A DNA stretch of 64,000 bases. Source: an uncultured Pelagibacteraceae bacterium (lineage in GTDB: Bacteria; Pseudomonadota; Alphaproteobacteria; Pelagibacterales; Pelagibacteraceae). Each line of letters begins with the position of its first letter. Position 1 is the first letter of the stretch. The position numbers were made by a program, and so were the translations under genes. Location: NCBI GenBank assembly GCA_902594705.1, contig CACJNI010000001.1, positions 62,001 to 126,000 of the forward strand, read 5' to 3'. A model generated the notes under the pieces. It was not told the DNA's origin. It made no database searches and saw only the letters and a program-made list of their open reading frames with translations. Of the stretch, positions 49,634-60,430 are shown in pieces.

Positions 49634-51409
49634 TTAGTTAATTTTTTGTTGTTTTTTCAACTCTTTTATCTCATTAAATACGGACTCGCTCATATCCTGG
49701 GAAAACTTTGATTCTAAATCTAATATTCTTTGTTCTAATTCATAATTTTTTAGATCTTGAATGACTTCATTAAAAATTTCTAAAATTTTTTCATCATCGT
49801 TTAAATTTTTTGAAATTATATGTTTAATGGAAGCATAATTCATCACTCTACTAATCAGATTGTTATCAACATCTAATTTTTGAATATCTAAATTGGACAA
49901 GTGTTCTGACTGATCAAGTATTTTATGATATAATTGTTTATTTTCATAACTGTAGAGTTTAACATTATCTAATAAATGTAAATTTTTATAAATTAATTTT
50001 GGTTTAGTGAGCAAAATATATAAAAATGAAAATTCTTTTATTTCAAAAGATTTTAGTGATTTTGTTTCATTATAATAACTTTTAGTCTTATCAAGAGATT
50101 TAGGAAATTTTTTATAAATTTTATTATATTTGGAATTTATGTTTGGTGTTAATTCCGATACCTTTTCAAGAAAATACTCTAACGTATATTTTCTTATAAA
50201 ATTATCTTTAATATTTGAAGCAATTTCTCTTAGTTTTTTTTCTAAAATAGCTTTTGAACTTGGATTTTCAGTTGTCAGACCCATGTAATGTTGAAAGATA
50301 AATTTGTGTATAGGTATAGATTTCTGATTTGAGATTTCTAAAAACTTATCTTTACCATATTTATTTACGTAACTATCAGGATCTAAATTATTTTCCAAAA
50401 GGAGAAATGAAATTTTTTTGTCAGGTTTCATTTCATCTATAATGTTTTCAGCAGCTCTCAATGCAGCTTTATAGCCACTTTGATCTCCATCAAAACATAT
50501 AATGATATGATTATAGAACTGATATAAAATTTGTATTTGTTTACTTGTTAAAGCAGTTCCTAAATTCGCAACGGTATTTTCTATTCCATTTTTGTATAAA
50601 CCTATAACATCCATATATCCTTCTACTAAATATACTTCCTCTAATTTATTAGATAATCTTCTAGCTTTATCAAGATTGTATAAATTTGAACCCTTCTTAA
50701 AAAAAGGTGTCTCAGGTGAATTAATATATTTGGCTAAATTTTTATTATCATCTATAATTCTTCCTCCAAAACCAATTATATTTCCTGAAATATTATTTAT
50801 TGGAAAAATTATTCTATTTCTAAATCTTGATATATGTTTCTTTCTATTCTCATCAAAGTAGAATAATCCTGTTTCTTTAATAATTTCTTCATCAAAATCT
50901 TTTGTTAATTTCTCATAATAATTTAAGTCTTCTGTAACAAAACCTAGATTAAAATTTTTAACTTCTGTAACAGACAGTCCTCTTTCTTTGAGATAATTTT
51001 TTGCCTTTATCGATTTCTCATTTTTGAATAATTCATTTATATAAAATTCAGAAAAATTTTTATGTATTGATTTATATAATTTCCATTTTTTTTCTTTTTC
51101 TTCATCTTGTTTTGAAAATGTATAAGGTTGCATACCTGCAAGACTTGAAAGCATTTTGACCGCTTCACCAAATCTAAGGTTTTGAGTTTTCATAACAAAG
51201 TCAAATATATTTCCATGCTCGCTTGTGCTAAAACAATGATAAAATTCTTTTTCATCATTAACTGTAAATGATGGAGTTTTTTCTGTTTTAAATGGAGATA
51301 AACCAACAAACTCCTTGCCTCTTTTTTTTAGTTTAACAGTTTTAGAGACTACTGTTGAAACTTTTAATCTAGTTTTTATTTCGTCTAAATATTCTTTTGG
51401 ATATTTCAT
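49634..51409 (-). CDS. dnaG: DNA primase DnaG with degraded zinc-binding motif
   Basis: DnaG makes RNA primers at the replication fork. The 591-aa protein keeps the order CHC2-like N-domain, RNA polymerase core and Toprim (VEGYMDVIGLYKNGIENTVANLGTALT and IICFDGDQSGYKAALRA). The N-domain reads LSPFKTEKTPSFTVNDEKEFYHCFSTSEHG. The usual zinc ligands C-x-x-H and C-x-x-C are replaced at three of four positions (S38, K41, T62; only C59 remains), so this zinc site is probably lost. The C-terminal helical domain is divergent. The start overlaps the yqeY stop (TAATG). Confidence 0.94.
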   Translation of the reverse strand: MKYPKEYLDEIKTRLKVSTVVSKTVKLKKRGKEFVGLSPFKTEKTPSFTVNDEKEFYHCFSTSEHGNIFDFVMKTQNLRFGEAVKMLSSLAGMQPYTFSKQDEEKEKKWKLYKSIHKNFSEFYINELFKNEKSIKAKNYLKERGLSVTEVKNFNLGFVTEDLNYYEKLTKDFDEEIIKETGLFYFDENRKKHISRFRNRIIFPINNISGNIIGFGGRIIDDNKNLAKYINSPETPFFKKGSNLYNLDKARRLSNKLEEVYLVEGYMDVIGLYKNGIENTVANLGTALTSKQIQILYQFYNHIIICFDGDQSGYKAALRAAENIIDEMKPDKKISFLLLENNLDPDSYVNKYGKDKFLEISNQKSIPIHKFIFQHYMGLTTENPSSKAILEKKLREIASNIKDNFIRKYTLEYFLEKVSELTPNINSKYNKIYKKFPKSLDKTKSYYNETKSLKSFEIKEFSFLYILLTKPKLIYKNLHLLDNVKLYSYENKQLYHKILDQSEHLSNLDIQKLDVDNNLISRVMNYASIKHIISKNLNDDEKILEIFNEVIQDLKNYELEQRILDLESKFSQDMSESVFNEIKELKKQQKIN

Positions 51410-51864
51410 TAGCTATTAAGTAAATTTTTAATAATCTGACCTGCTTTAGAAAAATCAATTGTATCAGCATGGTTTTTTTTTAACTCACCCATTACTTTGC
51501 CCATATCCTTAATTGAAGAGGCTCCAGAACTTTTTATAATTTCTTCACATACTTTTTTTGTATCTTCCTCAGATAATTGCTTAGGTAAATATTCAGATAA
51601 AACATCAAGCTCCCCTTGTTCAATTTCTAATAAATCTGACCTGTTATTTTTTTTGTATATTTCAATTGATTCGGATCTTTGTTTGATCATTTTTTTTAAG
51701 AGTTTTTTTATGTCATCATCGTCTGTCTCTTTTTTATTTGGGCCAGATCTGTTGTTAATGTCTAAGTCCTTAACTCCAGATAAAATTAACCTATAAGTTG
51801 ATATCTTATTTTTATCTTTTGATTTTAAAGCATTTTTGTAATCGTTATCTATTTTATCTCTCAT
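51409..51864 (-). CDS. YqeY/GatB-tail family protein
   Basis: YqeY proteins are small helical proteins related to the C-terminal tail of the tRNA amidotransferase subunit GatB, often encoded beside dnaG and rpoD. The track gives 161 aa from 51894 with several ATG codons; MRDKIDNDYKNALKSKDK at 51864 (151 aa) matches the usual family start. Typical segments are KISTYRLILSGVKDLDI, KKMIKQRSESIEIYKKNNRSDL, EQGELDVLSEYLPKQLSEE and MGKVMGELKKNH. It is coupled to dnaG. The role in tRNA charging is inferred from the family only. Confidence 0.88.
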   Translation of the reverse strand: MRDKIDNDYKNALKSKDKNKISTYRLILSGVKDLDINNRSGPNKKETDDDDIKKLLKKMIKQRSESIEIYKKNNRSDLLEIEQGELDVLSEYLPKQLSEEDTKKVCEEIIKSSGASSIKDMGKVMGELKKNHADTIDFSKAGQIIKNLLNS

Positions 51865-51943
51865 GGTCATAATCAGAATGTACTTCATAGACAAAATTGT
51901 TCAAAAGAAAAAATTGTATTTTTAAAAAATTATTATAGATCTG

Positions 51944-51972
51944 TTGCGGATAAATACGTTTTATTGTATTAA
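51944..51972 (+). promoter_or_regulatory. Predicted promoter of carAB
   Basis: TTGCGG and TATTAA are separated by 17 bases, with transcription expected near 51979, about 15 bases before the carA TTG start. It lies in the divergent gap between yqeY and carA. Confidence 0.5.
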
Positions 51973-51993
51973 CCTTTAACTTATGAGTTGTAA

Positions 51994-53187
51994 TTGACTT
52001 TAAAACGAAAAAACAAAACTTCACATCTCTCCAATTTTAACACAGCTATTTTAGTTCTTGAAAATAGATCAGTCTTTAAAGGGATTGGACTAGGACATGC
52101 AGGAGAGGCAACTGGAGAGGTATGCTTTAATACATCATTAACTGGTTACCAAGAAATAATATCTGATCCATCGTATGCAGGACAGATAATAAATTTTACA
52201 TTTCCACACATTGGGAACGTTGGGGTTAACAAAGAAGACATAGAGTCTGATAAAATATGGACAAGAGGAGTTATTTTTAATTCAGAGATAACAAGTCCTT
52301 CAAATTATAGGTCTCTTCAAAATTTAGATAAGTGGCTTAAAAAAAATAAAATAGTAGGCATAACTGGTCTTGATACTAGAAGTTTAACAAATTTTATCAG
52401 AGATAAAGGGGCTCCAAAAGGAACAATATCAAACAATAAAAATGGTAAATTTAATATTAATAAACTAATAAATAAATCAATAAAATGGCCTGGTTTAAAC
52501 GGAATGGATCTAGCTGAAGAAGTCTCAACTAATAAAACTTATATTTGGAAAGGATATAAAACTTGGAAAAAAAATAAGGGTTATGAAAAAAATAAAAAAA
52601 AAAAATTTAGGGTTGTGGCGATAGATTATGGAATTAAAAAAAATATACTTAGGTATTTTTCTGATTTTGATTGCGAAGTTAAAGTCGTTTCCTGCAAAGA
52701 AAATGCAAATAATATACTTAATCTAAAACCTCATGGAATTTTTTTGTCAAACGGTCCTGGTGATCCTGCTGCAACAGGAAAGTATGCGATTAAAGTTGTT
52801 AAAAATTTAATAAAAAAAAATATTCCATTATTTGGGATATGTTTGGGTCATCAAATATTAGCTTTAGCATTAGATGCAAAAACTAAAAAAATGAAATTGG
52901 GGCATAGGGGTGCAAATCATCCAGTAAAAAATTTAATTACAAAGAAAGTTGAAATTACCAGTCAAAATCATGGATTTGAGGTTGTTAAGCAAAGCTTAAA
53001 AAAAAATACAGAAATAACTCATCTATCATTATTCGACAATTCTATTGAAGGAATAAGATTAAAAAATAAACCAGTTTGCTCAGTCCAATATCATCCCGAA
53101 GCTAATCCTGGACCACAAGATAGTAAATATTTGTTTAGTAATTTTGTTAAAGACATAAAAAAATATGCCAAAAAGAAAAGATATTAA
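51994..53187 (+). CDS. carA: Carbamoyl-phosphate synthase small subunit CarA
   Basis: CarA is the glutamine amidotransferase subunit that feeds ammonia to CarB for arginine and pyrimidine synthesis. The 397-aa frame starts at a TTG; the only nearby ATG is out of frame and closes after four codons. Landmarks are [35 protein letters not shown] in the N-terminal domain, [15 protein letters not shown], and the class I amidotransferase triad in [14 protein letters not shown] (Cys) and [13 protein letters not shown] (His, Glu). It overlaps carB by 23 bases. Confidence 0.96.
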   Translation: MTLKRKNKTSHLSNFNTAILVLENRSVFKGIGLGHAGEATGEVCFNTSLTGYQEIISDPSYAGQIINFTFPHIGNVGVNKEDIESDKIWTRGVIFNSEITSPSNYRSLQNLDKWLKKNKIVGITGLDTRSLTNFIRDKGAPKGTISNNKNGKFNINKLINKSIKWPGLNGMDLAEEVSTNKTYIWKGYKTWKKNKGYEKNKKKKFRVVAIDYGIKKNILRYFSDFDCEVKVVSCKENANNILNLKPHGIFLSNGPGDPAATGKYAIKVVKNLIKKNIPLFGICLGHQILALALDAKTKKMKLGHRGANHPVKNLITKKVEITSQNHGFEVVKQSLKKNTEITHLSLFDNSIEGIRLKNKPVCSVQYHPEANPGPQDSKYLFSNFVKDIKKYAKKKRY

Positions 53188-56100
53188 AAAAATTTTAGTC
53201 ATTGGAGCTGGACCAATTATTATTGGTCAAGCTTGTGAATTTGATTATTCAGGAACACAAGCATGTAAAGCATTAAAAGATGAAGGTTATAAAGTAATAT
53301 TAATAAACTCAAATCCAGCAACTATAATGACAGATCCTGGTGTTGCTGATAAAACTTATATTGAACCAATATCTTTGGAAGTGCTTGAGGAAGTCATCAA
53401 AAAAGAGAGGCCTGATGCTATTCTCCCTACAATGGGTGGTCAAACAGCATTAAATCTTGCAATTAATGCAGAAAAAATTGGTTTGCTTAAAAAGTATAGA
53501 ATTGAACTTATCGGAGCAAACTCCAAAGCTATAGCAAATGCTGAAGATAGAAAAAAATTTAGAAAGAATATGTCTGATATTGGTATTGATTTACCAAAAT
53601 CAGAAGTTCTAAATAAATTTTCAAAAGCGAAAAAATGCTTAAATAAAATTGGTCTTCCTGCAATTATTAGACCCTCATTTACTTTAGGTGGATTAGGTGG
53701 AGGAATTGCAAGAACATCAAAAGATTTTTTTAAAATTATTAAAGAAGGAATGAACGAGTCTCCTCAAAATCAGGTTTTGGTTGAAGAATGTTTAGATGGA
53801 TGGAAAGAGTTTGAGATGGAAGTTGTCAGAGATAGAAATGATAATTGTATAATTATATGTTCAATAGAAAATATTGATCCAATGGGAACTCATACTGGTG
53901 ATTCTGTTACAATAGCTCCAGCATTAACACTTACAGATAAAGAGTATCAAGTAATGAGAAATGCATCTATTGCTTGCTTAAGAAAAATAGGTGTTGAAAC
54001 AGGAGGTTCAAATGTTCAATTCGCCATAAATCCAAAAAATGGAAGAATGGTAATTATTGAAATGAATCCGAGAGTTTCAAGATCATCTGCATTAGCTTCA
54101 AAAGCAACTGGCTTTCCAATAGCAAAAGTAGCCGCAAAATTAGCAGTCGGTTACACTCTAGATGAATTACAAAATGAGATAACAAAAGTAACACCAGCTT
54201 CTTTTGAACCAACAATTGATTATGTTGTTACAAAAATCCCAAGGTTTACCTTTGAAAAATTTTCTGACACGGAAGCAATTTTAGGAACATCAATGAGATC
54301 AGTTGGTGAAGCAATGGCAATAGGAAGAAATTTCAAAGAATCTTTTCAAAAAGCTTTGGTTTCACTTGAAACTGGCTTATCGGGATTAGATGATATTTTT
54401 AAATATTCTAAAAAAGAAATTAAAAAAAATTTAAAAATTAATATTCCAAATAAATTGCTATTAATTGCTGAAGCTTTTAGAAAAAAAATTTCTTTAGATG
54501 TTATATATAAATTATCGAAGGTAGATCCATGGTTTTTAAATCAAATTAAAGAAATAGTTGATGAAGAAAAAATATTGATTTCAAAAGGGCTACCCAAAAC
54601 TTTTGTGGAATTTAATAGAATAAAATCAATAGGCTTTTCTGACAAAAAAATATCGCAATTAACTGGTCAAAAAGAAGCTATTGTCAAATCAAGAAGAAAA
54701 GGCTTAAAAGTTATGCCTGTTTTTAAGAAAGTTGATACCTGTGCCGCTGAATTCAAATCTTTCACACCTTATATGTATTCTACTTATCAAAGAAATTTCT
54801 CTATTAAAACTGAGTGTGAAGCTGATCCAAGTAATAAAAAGAAAATAATAATTTTAGGTGGAGGACCAAATAGAATTGGTCAAGGTATAGAGTTTGATTA
54901 CTGCTGTTGTCAGGCTAGCTTTTCATTAAAAGAAACAGGTTTTGAAACAATAATGATAAATTGTAACCCGGAAACTGTTTCTACAGATTATGATACAAGT
55001 GATAGATTATACTTTGAACCTTTAATTGAAGAGTATGTTGAGAATATAATCTTAAAAGAAAAATCAAAAGGAAATCTAATTGGGATTATTGCACAATTTG
55101 GAGGCCAAACTCCTATCAAATTAGCTAAATTTTTAGATGAAAATAAATTGCCTATTTTAGGGACACAATATAAATCGATTGATCTTGCAGAAGATAGAGA
55201 CAGATTTAGAGAGTTGCTCATAAAGCTTAAATTAAAACAAGCAGAAAGTGGAATAGCCTACAAATTCGATCAAGCTATTAATGTTGCTGAAAAAATTGGA
55301 TTACCAGTAGTTGTAAGACCTTCTTATGTTTTGGGAGGAAGGGCTATGGAGATTGTTCATGATAAAAGTCAATTGAAACAATTTATTAATGAGGCCTTCA
55401 AAGCATCAGAACAAAATCCAATTTTAATTGATAAATTTATCGACAGTGCGATGGAAGTAGATGTTGATGCAATTTCTGACGGAAAAGATGTTTATGTTGC
55501 TGGAATAATGCAACATATCGAAGAAGCCGGGATTCATTCTGGAGACTCTGCTTGTTGCTTGCCGCCAGTATCAATAAAAGCGAACCTTTTAAGAGAATTA
55601 AAAATACAAACAAGAAAATTGGCTTTGGCTTTAAAAGTCAAAGGATTTTTAAATATTCAATTCGCAATTAAAAATGATGAAATATTTGTCATTGAAGTTA
55701 ATCCTAGAGCAAGCAGAACTGTTCCTTTTGTTTCAAAAGCAAATGGTATTCCACTTGCAAAAATTGCATCAAGAATAATGTCTGGGGAAAAGTTAAGTAA
55801 ATATAAATTAAAATATAAAACCAATAAAAAATTTGCTGTTAAGGAAGCAGTATTTCCATTCAATAAATTTCCAGATAGTGATTTATTACTTGGCCCTGAG
55901 ATGAAGTCTACTGGTGAGGTAATGGGTTTTGATGATGATTTTGGAATGGCTGTTGCAAAAAGTCAAATTGCTGCATCAAATTCATTGCCAACTAAGGGCA
56001 TGGCATTCTTATCAGTGAAAGACTCGCATAAACAAGAAATAATCGGTGTTGCGCAAAGATTAATAAAACTTGGATTTACACTTTCTGCAACCAAGGGAAC

Positions 56101-56389
56101 TTCAGAGATTTTAAAACAAAATGGAATGAAATGTAAAAAAATTAATAAAGTGAGCAGTGGTAGACCACATATAGTAGATGTTTTGAATTCAAAAAAAATA
56201 TCATTGGTAATAAATACTGGAGGTGGAAACTCTGAGCACAGGATTAGTGATGCAAGAGCATTAAGAAGAGGAACTCTTGCAAACAAAATTCCTTATTGTA
56301 CGAATATGTCTACAGCCTACTCATTCTTAGAAGCAATTAAATCCTTAAAAACAACGAAGTTAAGAGTTAGATCTCTGCAAGATAATTAA
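53165..56389 (+). CDS. carB: Carbamoyl-phosphate synthase large subunit CarB
   Basis: CarB makes carbamoyl phosphate from bicarbonate, ammonia and two ATP. At 1074 aa it is full length and shows the internal duplication of two ATP-grasp halves: [25 protein letters not shown] at the start and [24 protein letters not shown] near residue 562. Also visible are [14 protein letters not shown] and [30 protein letters not shown] and [18 protein letters not shown], and the C-terminal allosteric MGS domain ([18 protein letters not shown]). It forms an operon with carA. Confidence 0.97.
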   Translation: MPKRKDIKKILVIGAGPIIIGQACEFDYSGTQACKALKDEGYKVILINSNPATIMTDPGVADKTYIEPISLEVLEEVIKKERPDAILPTMGGQTALNLAINAEKIGLLKKYRIELIGANSKAIANAEDRKKFRKNMSDIGIDLPKSEVLNKFSKAKKCLNKIGLPAIIRPSFTLGGLGGGIARTSKDFFKIIKEGMNESPQNQVLVEECLDGWKEFEMEVVRDRNDNCIIICSIENIDPMGTHTGDSVTIAPALTLTDKEYQVMRNASIACLRKIGVETGGSNVQFAINPKNGRMVIIEMNPRVSRSSALASKATGFPIAKVAAKLAVGYTLDELQNEITKVTPASFEPTIDYVVTKIPRFTFEKFSDTEAILGTSMRSVGEAMAIGRNFKESFQKALVSLETGLSGLDDIFKYSKKEIKKNLKINIPNKLLLIAEAFRKKISLDVIYKLSKVDPWFLNQIKEIVDEEKILISKGLPKTFVEFNRIKSIGFSDKKISQLTGQKEAIVKSRRKGLKVMPVFKKVDTCAAEFKSFTPYMYSTYQRNFSIKTECEADPSNKKKIIILGGGPNRIGQGIEFDYCCCQASFSLKETGFETIMINCNPETVSTDYDTSDRLYFEPLIEEYVENIILKEKSKGNLIGIIAQFGGQTPIKLAKFLDENKLPILGTQYKSIDLAEDRDRFRELLIKLKLKQAESGIAYKFDQAINVAEKIGLPVVVRPSYVLGGRAMEIVHDKSQLKQFINEAFKASEQNPILIDKFIDSAMEVDVDAISDGKDVYVAGIMQHIEEAGIHSGDSACCLPPVSIKANLLRELKIQTRKLALALKVKGFLNIQFAIKNDEIFVIEVNPRASRTVPFVSKANGIPLAKIASRIMSGEKLSKYKLKYKTNKKFAVKEAVFPFNKFPDSDLLLGPEMKSTGEVMGFDDDFGMAVAKSQIAASNSLPTKGMAFLSVKDSHKQEIIGVAQRLIKLGFTLSATKGTSEILKQNGMKCKKINKVSSGRPHIVDVLNSKKISLVINTGGGNSEHRISDARALRRGTLANKIPYCTNMSTAYSFLEAIKSLKTTKLRVRSLQDN

Positions 56390-56391
56390 TT

Positions 56392-57054
56392 TTAATTGAC
56401 TTTCCAATCTGTCTCGAATGTAACGTAATTTACTTGAAGACATCTTCTCTCTTTTACTATTTCTTTTTTTTCCATACCATGCCAAGTGTTAGGGCCACTT
56501 GAAAAGAAATAACCATAATTATCCTTGTAAGGAACAGTTTTTGCTAATTTTAGATTTTCATCATAAAAATCTGTGCCTAAATCTTCTTTTTCATTATGTT
56601 TGTTTACGAATAATAAACATGACATCAGTTTCTCTTTAATATCGCAATGTGGTTTTAACCAGAATCCTTTTCTGTCACAGATAACTTCAACTCTTACATA
56701 TGAATTAGAAAGATCTTTATTGATCATTTCTGAAATTTTTTTGTAAGTTGATGGATTTTGAAGTTCTTTAATAAATTCAACAAGATTAGGGAATTGTTTT
56801 GAATTTTCTTTTGTCACAAAACATCTAAATTTTAATGCTTTGCCGCCGTCTGATATACCTTCTCTAAACTTACCTTCGCCCCCATCAATTGCTCTTGTAC
56901 CATCATAGTTTAAATTATGTTCTATCGGATTAGCTATATCAGCATTTACAATTTCCTGAACTTGTAGGTCGGTAAGTGGTTGATTTAATTCCCAATGTTC
57001 AAAAGGAGTTTTGTGATTTGAAGAATTTTTTAATATTGAATTTAAAAATGCCAT
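56392..57054 (-). CDS. 2OG-Fe(II) oxygenase-like protein
   Basis: The 220-aa protein has the iron facial triad and 2-oxoglutarate-binding pattern of prolyl-hydroxylase-like dioxygenases: KPHCDIKEK (His136, Asp138), NTWHGM (His192) and RRCLQVNY (Arg about 203-204). The spacing H-x-D ... about 54 residues ... H ... R is normal. No signal peptide is seen. The substrate cannot be told from sequence. The start overlaps the stop of the ELM1-type gene (TAATG), so the two are co-expressed. It converges on carB with a 2-base gap. Confidence 0.75.
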   Translation of the reverse strand: MAFLNSILKNSSNHKTPFEHWELNQPLTDLQVQEIVNADIANPIEHNLNYDGTRAIDGGEGKFREGISDGGKALKFRCFVTKENSKQFPNLVEFIKELQNPSTYKKISEMINKDLSNSYVRVEVICDRKGFWLKPHCDIKEKLMSCLLFVNKHNEKEDLGTDFYDENLKLAKTVPYKDNYGYFFSSGPNTWHGMEKKEIVKERRCLQVNYVTFETDWKVN

Positions 57055-58001
57055 TATAATTGAATTTTATCTTTAATGATATTTGCTACTCTATTCGTTT
57101 CATCTAGTTTTTCATAGTTCCAATTTTCAAGTTTTTCTCCCAATTCTTTTACAATATTCATTTCTTGAAATAATTTTCTAAAATTTTTAAACCTTTTATC
57201 GCTTTTTTTAGGTGGAATAGTAGCAACATAAATTGGTTTTCCAGTTAAAGCTGCCTCGGAAATCATAGAGCTTGAATCGCAAGTAACAACTATATGTTTT
57301 GATATTGCAAGCGCGCTTAAATAGGCCTTTTTATCAACACCATCTAATACTAAATGATCATTTCCAAAATATATTTTTGCATGTTCTATAGTTCCCTTTG
57401 GTGTTCTCATAGAGGGAATAACTACTAAACTAAGATTATTTTCTTTTACTAAATAATTTACTTTTGAAAAAATTTCTTGGATATTTCTATCTGAATAATC
57501 GTAATACTGAGTAGGACCACCAATTATTAATGATATTATATTTTTATCCATCAATTTGTTAGAAATATTAAACAAATATTCTTTGTCTTCTTCAATTTCT
57601 TCACTTGTTAAATAATGAATAGCTCCTTTTGTTTTTACTACGTTATGCCCATCAAGATTATCATGCTCGGGTACTACAACTAAATCAAAATTATCTAATT
57701 TTACTTTTGGGTTTTGAATATGAATATTAAATACTTTTTTATTTGAATTTTTTTTTAAGAATAATGATGGAATAATACTTTTTCTCCCACATGAAATTAT
57801 TAAATCAACATCTTCGCATTCAATTTTTTTAAAAACTGAGTCGGATATTGGAGTGAATTTTGGTGGAATAATTTTCCAGAAACCTTTTGTTTCAACTATG
57901 TGGTGAGAAAAATTTATGTCTAAAGCTTTAGCCAAACCTTCTACTTGGCTAATCATCCCATGCATACCTTCTGTTAATAATATACCTTTCAATTTAGTCA
58001 T
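57054..58001 (-). CDS. ELM1/GtrOC1-family putative glycosyltransferase
   Basis: The 315-aa protein belongs by pattern to the family that includes plant ELM1 and bacterial GtrOC1-like proteins: GMHGMISQVEGLAKAL near the N-terminus, IISCGRKSIIPSLFLKK, NIHIQNPKV, FDLVVVPEHDNLDGHNVVKTKGAIH, SLIIGGPTQYYDYS and VTCDSSSMISEAALTGKPIYVATIPPK. The last element resembles the donor site of GT-B glycosyltransferases. The real substrate is unknown. It is coupled to the oxygenase gene and divergent from trxB. Confidence 0.75.
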   Translation of the reverse strand: MTKLKGILLTEGMHGMISQVEGLAKALDINFSHHIVETKGFWKIIPPKFTPISDSVFKKIECEDVDLIISCGRKSIIPSLFLKKNSNKKVFNIHIQNPKVKLDNFDLVVVPEHDNLDGHNVVKTKGAIHYLTSEEIEEDKEYLFNISNKLMDKNIISLIIGGPTQYYDYSDRNIQEIFSKVNYLVKENNLSLVVIPSMRTPKGTIEHAKIYFGNDHLVLDGVDKKAYLSALAISKHIVVTCDSSSMISEAALTGKPIYVATIPPKKSDKRFKNFRKLFQEMNIVKELGEKLENWNYEKLDETNRVANIIKDKIQL

Positions 58002-58022
58002 TAATCATTATATAGCTTTCAT

Positions 58023-58967
58023 ATGAGTGAAAATCCAACTAAACACACAAAAGTGTTAATAATAGGGTCAGGTCCCGCTGGATATACAGCAGCAATTTAT
58101 GCAGCAAGAGCAATGTTAAAACCAATATTAGTTTATGGTATGGAACCTGGTGGCCAGTTAACTACTACAACTGATGTTGAAAATTTTCCCGGATTTAAAG
58201 ATGTAATACAAGGGCCATGGCTTATGGATCAAATGAAAGGTCAGGCAGAAGTTGTTGGAACTGAAATGATTCAAGATCATATAGCGTCAGTGGACTTAAA
58301 ATCTAAGCCATTTAAAGCTGTTGGAGATAGCGGCCAAATTTATGAAGCAGAGTCAATTATTATCTCAACAGGAGCTCAAGCTAGATGGTTAAATATTGAC
58401 TCCGAACAAAATTTCAGAGGTTTTGGTGTGTCTGCATGTGCAACATGTGATGGATTTTTCTTTAAAGACAAAACTGTGGCAGTTGTAGGAGGTGGAAATG
58501 CTGCAGTTGAAGAAGCTATGTTTTTAACAAAATTTGCCTCAAAAGTTCAGCTTATACACAGAAGAGATAGTCTTAGAGCAGAAAAATTACTCCAAAAGAA
58601 ATTAATGGAAAATAAAAAAATTGAAATAATTTGGGACTCGGTTGTTGATGAAGTTATTGGGGATAATGATCCTAAAAATGTAACAGGATTAAAAATTAAA
58701 AATGTTAAAACAAATAAAATAGATGAACTAAAAATTGATGGATTGTTTATAGCTATAGGACATGATCCAGCAACTTCATTATTTAAAGACCAACTAGAAA
58801 TGGATAATGAGGGTTATTTAATTACAAAACCAGAGTCAACGGAAACAAATATACCAGGAGTGTTTGCTGCTGGTGATGTAAAAGATAAAATATTTAGACA
58901 GGCCGTTACAGCAGCTGGAATGGGATGTATGGCAGCATTAGAAGCTGAAAAACATTTATCTGAATAA
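58023..58967 (+). CDS. trxB: Thioredoxin reductase TrxB
   Basis: TrxB uses NADPH and FAD to reduce thioredoxin. The 314-aa protein has the FAD loop IIGSGPAGYTAAIYAARA, PGGQLTTTTDVENFPGF, the redox pair CATC (Cys139, Cys142), the NADPH loop VAVVGGGNAAVEEAMFLTKFA with HRRDSLRAEK, and GVFAAGDVKDKIFRQAVTAAGMGCMAALEAE. It is full length. The ATG of the next gene follows the stop codon directly. Confidence 0.96.
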   Translation: MSENPTKHTKVLIIGSGPAGYTAAIYAARAMLKPILVYGMEPGGQLTTTTDVENFPGFKDVIQGPWLMDQMKGQAEVVGTEMIQDHIASVDLKSKPFKAVGDSGQIYEAESIIISTGAQARWLNIDSEQNFRGFGVSACATCDGFFFKDKTVAVVGGGNAAVEEAMFLTKFASKVQLIHRRDSLRAEKLLQKKLMENKKIEIIWDSVVDEVIGDNDPKNVTGLKIKNVKTNKIDELKIDGLFIAIGHDPATSLFKDQLEMDNEGYLITKPESTETNIPGVFAAGDVKDKIFRQAVTAAGMGCMAALEAEKHLSE

Positions 58968-59987
58968 ATGAATGAAACAGTATTGTTAACGGGGATAAGT
59001 GGATGGATCGCTAAACACACTGCAATTGAATTATTAAAATCGGGATATAAAGTTTTAGGCACTGTTAGAGATTCTGGTTTAATAGAGCAAACAAAAAAAA
59101 CCATAAATGAATATGCATCAATTGATAAATTATCATTTGTCGAATTAGATCTTTTAAAAGACGAAGGCTGGGATGAGGCATTAAAAGGCTGTAAGTATGT
59201 AATGCATGTGGCTTCTCCTTTCCCTTTAAAGACCTCTAGAGATCGTGAAAGTCTTGTTCCAACAGCTAAAGATGGAACTATAAGAGTTTTAAAAGCTGCT
59301 GTTAATGCGGGAGTTGAACGTATTATTAAAACTTCTTCAATTGCAACAATGTTTAGAAAACCTAATAGGACAAATCCATATACATTTGGTGAAAATGATT
59401 GGAGTGATGCTAATTGGAAAGGTTGTAATGATTACTTTGTTTCAAAAATCAAGGCTGAAAAAGCAGCTTGGGAATTTATGGAGAATAAAGGTTTAAAGAA
59501 TAAGTTGGTATGTATATGTCCTGGAGGTGTCTTTGGAGACGCTTTAGATACTAAAGAAAAAACTTCGATAAGTTATGTTAAATTATTTCTAGAAGGTAAA
59601 TATCCAGGTGCTCCAGATTTTAGTATTTTAGTCTCAGATATGAAAGATGTAGTGAAAGCTCACATCAACTCTTTAACAAGACCAGATGTTGGTGGAAGAC
59701 GACTAATAATTGGCTCTGAGGTCAAAAGAATGATAGACTTTTCTAATATTATGGCTGAAGCATTACCTAAATATTCAAAAAAACTTCCAAAAAGAGTGTT
59801 GCCAAACTTTTTAGTGAGAATAATTAGTCATCTGGATACGAGTGCAAAAATGATGGTTCCAGATTTAGGGATAGAAATGCAAACTGATGCTTCGTATGCT
59901 GAAGATTTATTGGGATTTAAATTTCAGCCGGCTAGAGGATGTATTGAGGATGCAGCAAAATCAGTAGTTAGACTTGGATTAGTATAA
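58968..59987 (+). CDS. NAD(P)-dependent reductase, dihydroflavonol-4-reductase-like
   Basis: This 339-aa extended short-chain dehydrogenase has the Rossmann start VLLTGISGWIAKHTAIELL and a YFVSK active-site motif (NDYFVSKIKAEKAAW), with SSIATMF as the serine strand. The layout matches bacterial DFR-like aldehyde or ketone reductases. Substrate is unknown. It abuts trxB with no gap, so co-transcription is likely. Confidence 0.8.
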   Translation: MNETVLLTGISGWIAKHTAIELLKSGYKVLGTVRDSGLIEQTKKTINEYASIDKLSFVELDLLKDEGWDEALKGCKYVMHVASPFPLKTSRDRESLVPTAKDGTIRVLKAAVNAGVERIIKTSSIATMFRKPNRTNPYTFGENDWSDANWKGCNDYFVSKIKAEKAAWEFMENKGLKNKLVCICPGGVFGDALDTKEKTSISYVKLFLEGKYPGAPDFSILVSDMKDVVKAHINSLTRPDVGGRRLIIGSEVKRMIDFSNIMAEALPKYSKKLPKRVLPNFLVRIISHLDTSAKMMVPDLGIEMQTDASYAEDLLGFKFQPARGCIEDAAKSVVRLGLV

Positions 59988-60053
59988 TATCAATAATTTA
60001 CAAGCTATTTCAGTATAGAATAAAAAGTTATTTTAAATTATAAAAGAATGTAA

Positions 60054-60428
60054 ATGGAAAACATTGTAAAGCAAATCCAGCTTGTAGCATTAGTAATCAT
60101 TTTAGTTAGTACAGTTATTGCTTTTGGGCAAGAAATGTACCAGATGATACTCGTGCAAAGAGTTACTTTGGCCGATCTGCTTTTACTTTTTTTATATCTT
60201 GAAGTGCTTGCAATGGTTAGAGTATTTTGGGAAAGCCAATCAATTCAAATTACACTGCCGTTATTTATTGCTATAACTGCACTTGCTAGATTTATTATTT
60301 TACAAGGAAAATCTCTAAATCCAGAGATATTACTATATGAAGCAGGTGCGATTGTTTTAATTGCTTTAGCAATTGTAATTTTAAGATTTAGAAATTCTTC
60401 ACTAATTGGACTAAATAAAAAAAAATAG
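60054..60428 (+). CDS. PsiE-like membrane protein
   Basis: The 124-aa protein has four membrane segments and the pattern of the phosphate-starvation-inducible PsiE family: an N-terminal hydrophobic helix with IAFGQEMYQMI, LLLLFLYLEVLAMVRVFWES, ITALARFIILQG and EAGAIVLIALAIVILRF. The function of PsiE is not known. A 66-base gap separates it from the reductase, and its stop lies next to the aminotransferase stop on the other strand. Confidence 0.72.
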   Translation: MENIVKQIQLVALVIILVSTVIAFGQEMYQMILVQRVTLADLLLLFLYLEVLAMVRVFWESQSIQITLPLFIAITALARFIILQGKSLNPEILLYEAGAIVLIALAIVILRFRNSSLIGLNKKK

Positions 60429-60430
60429 GT

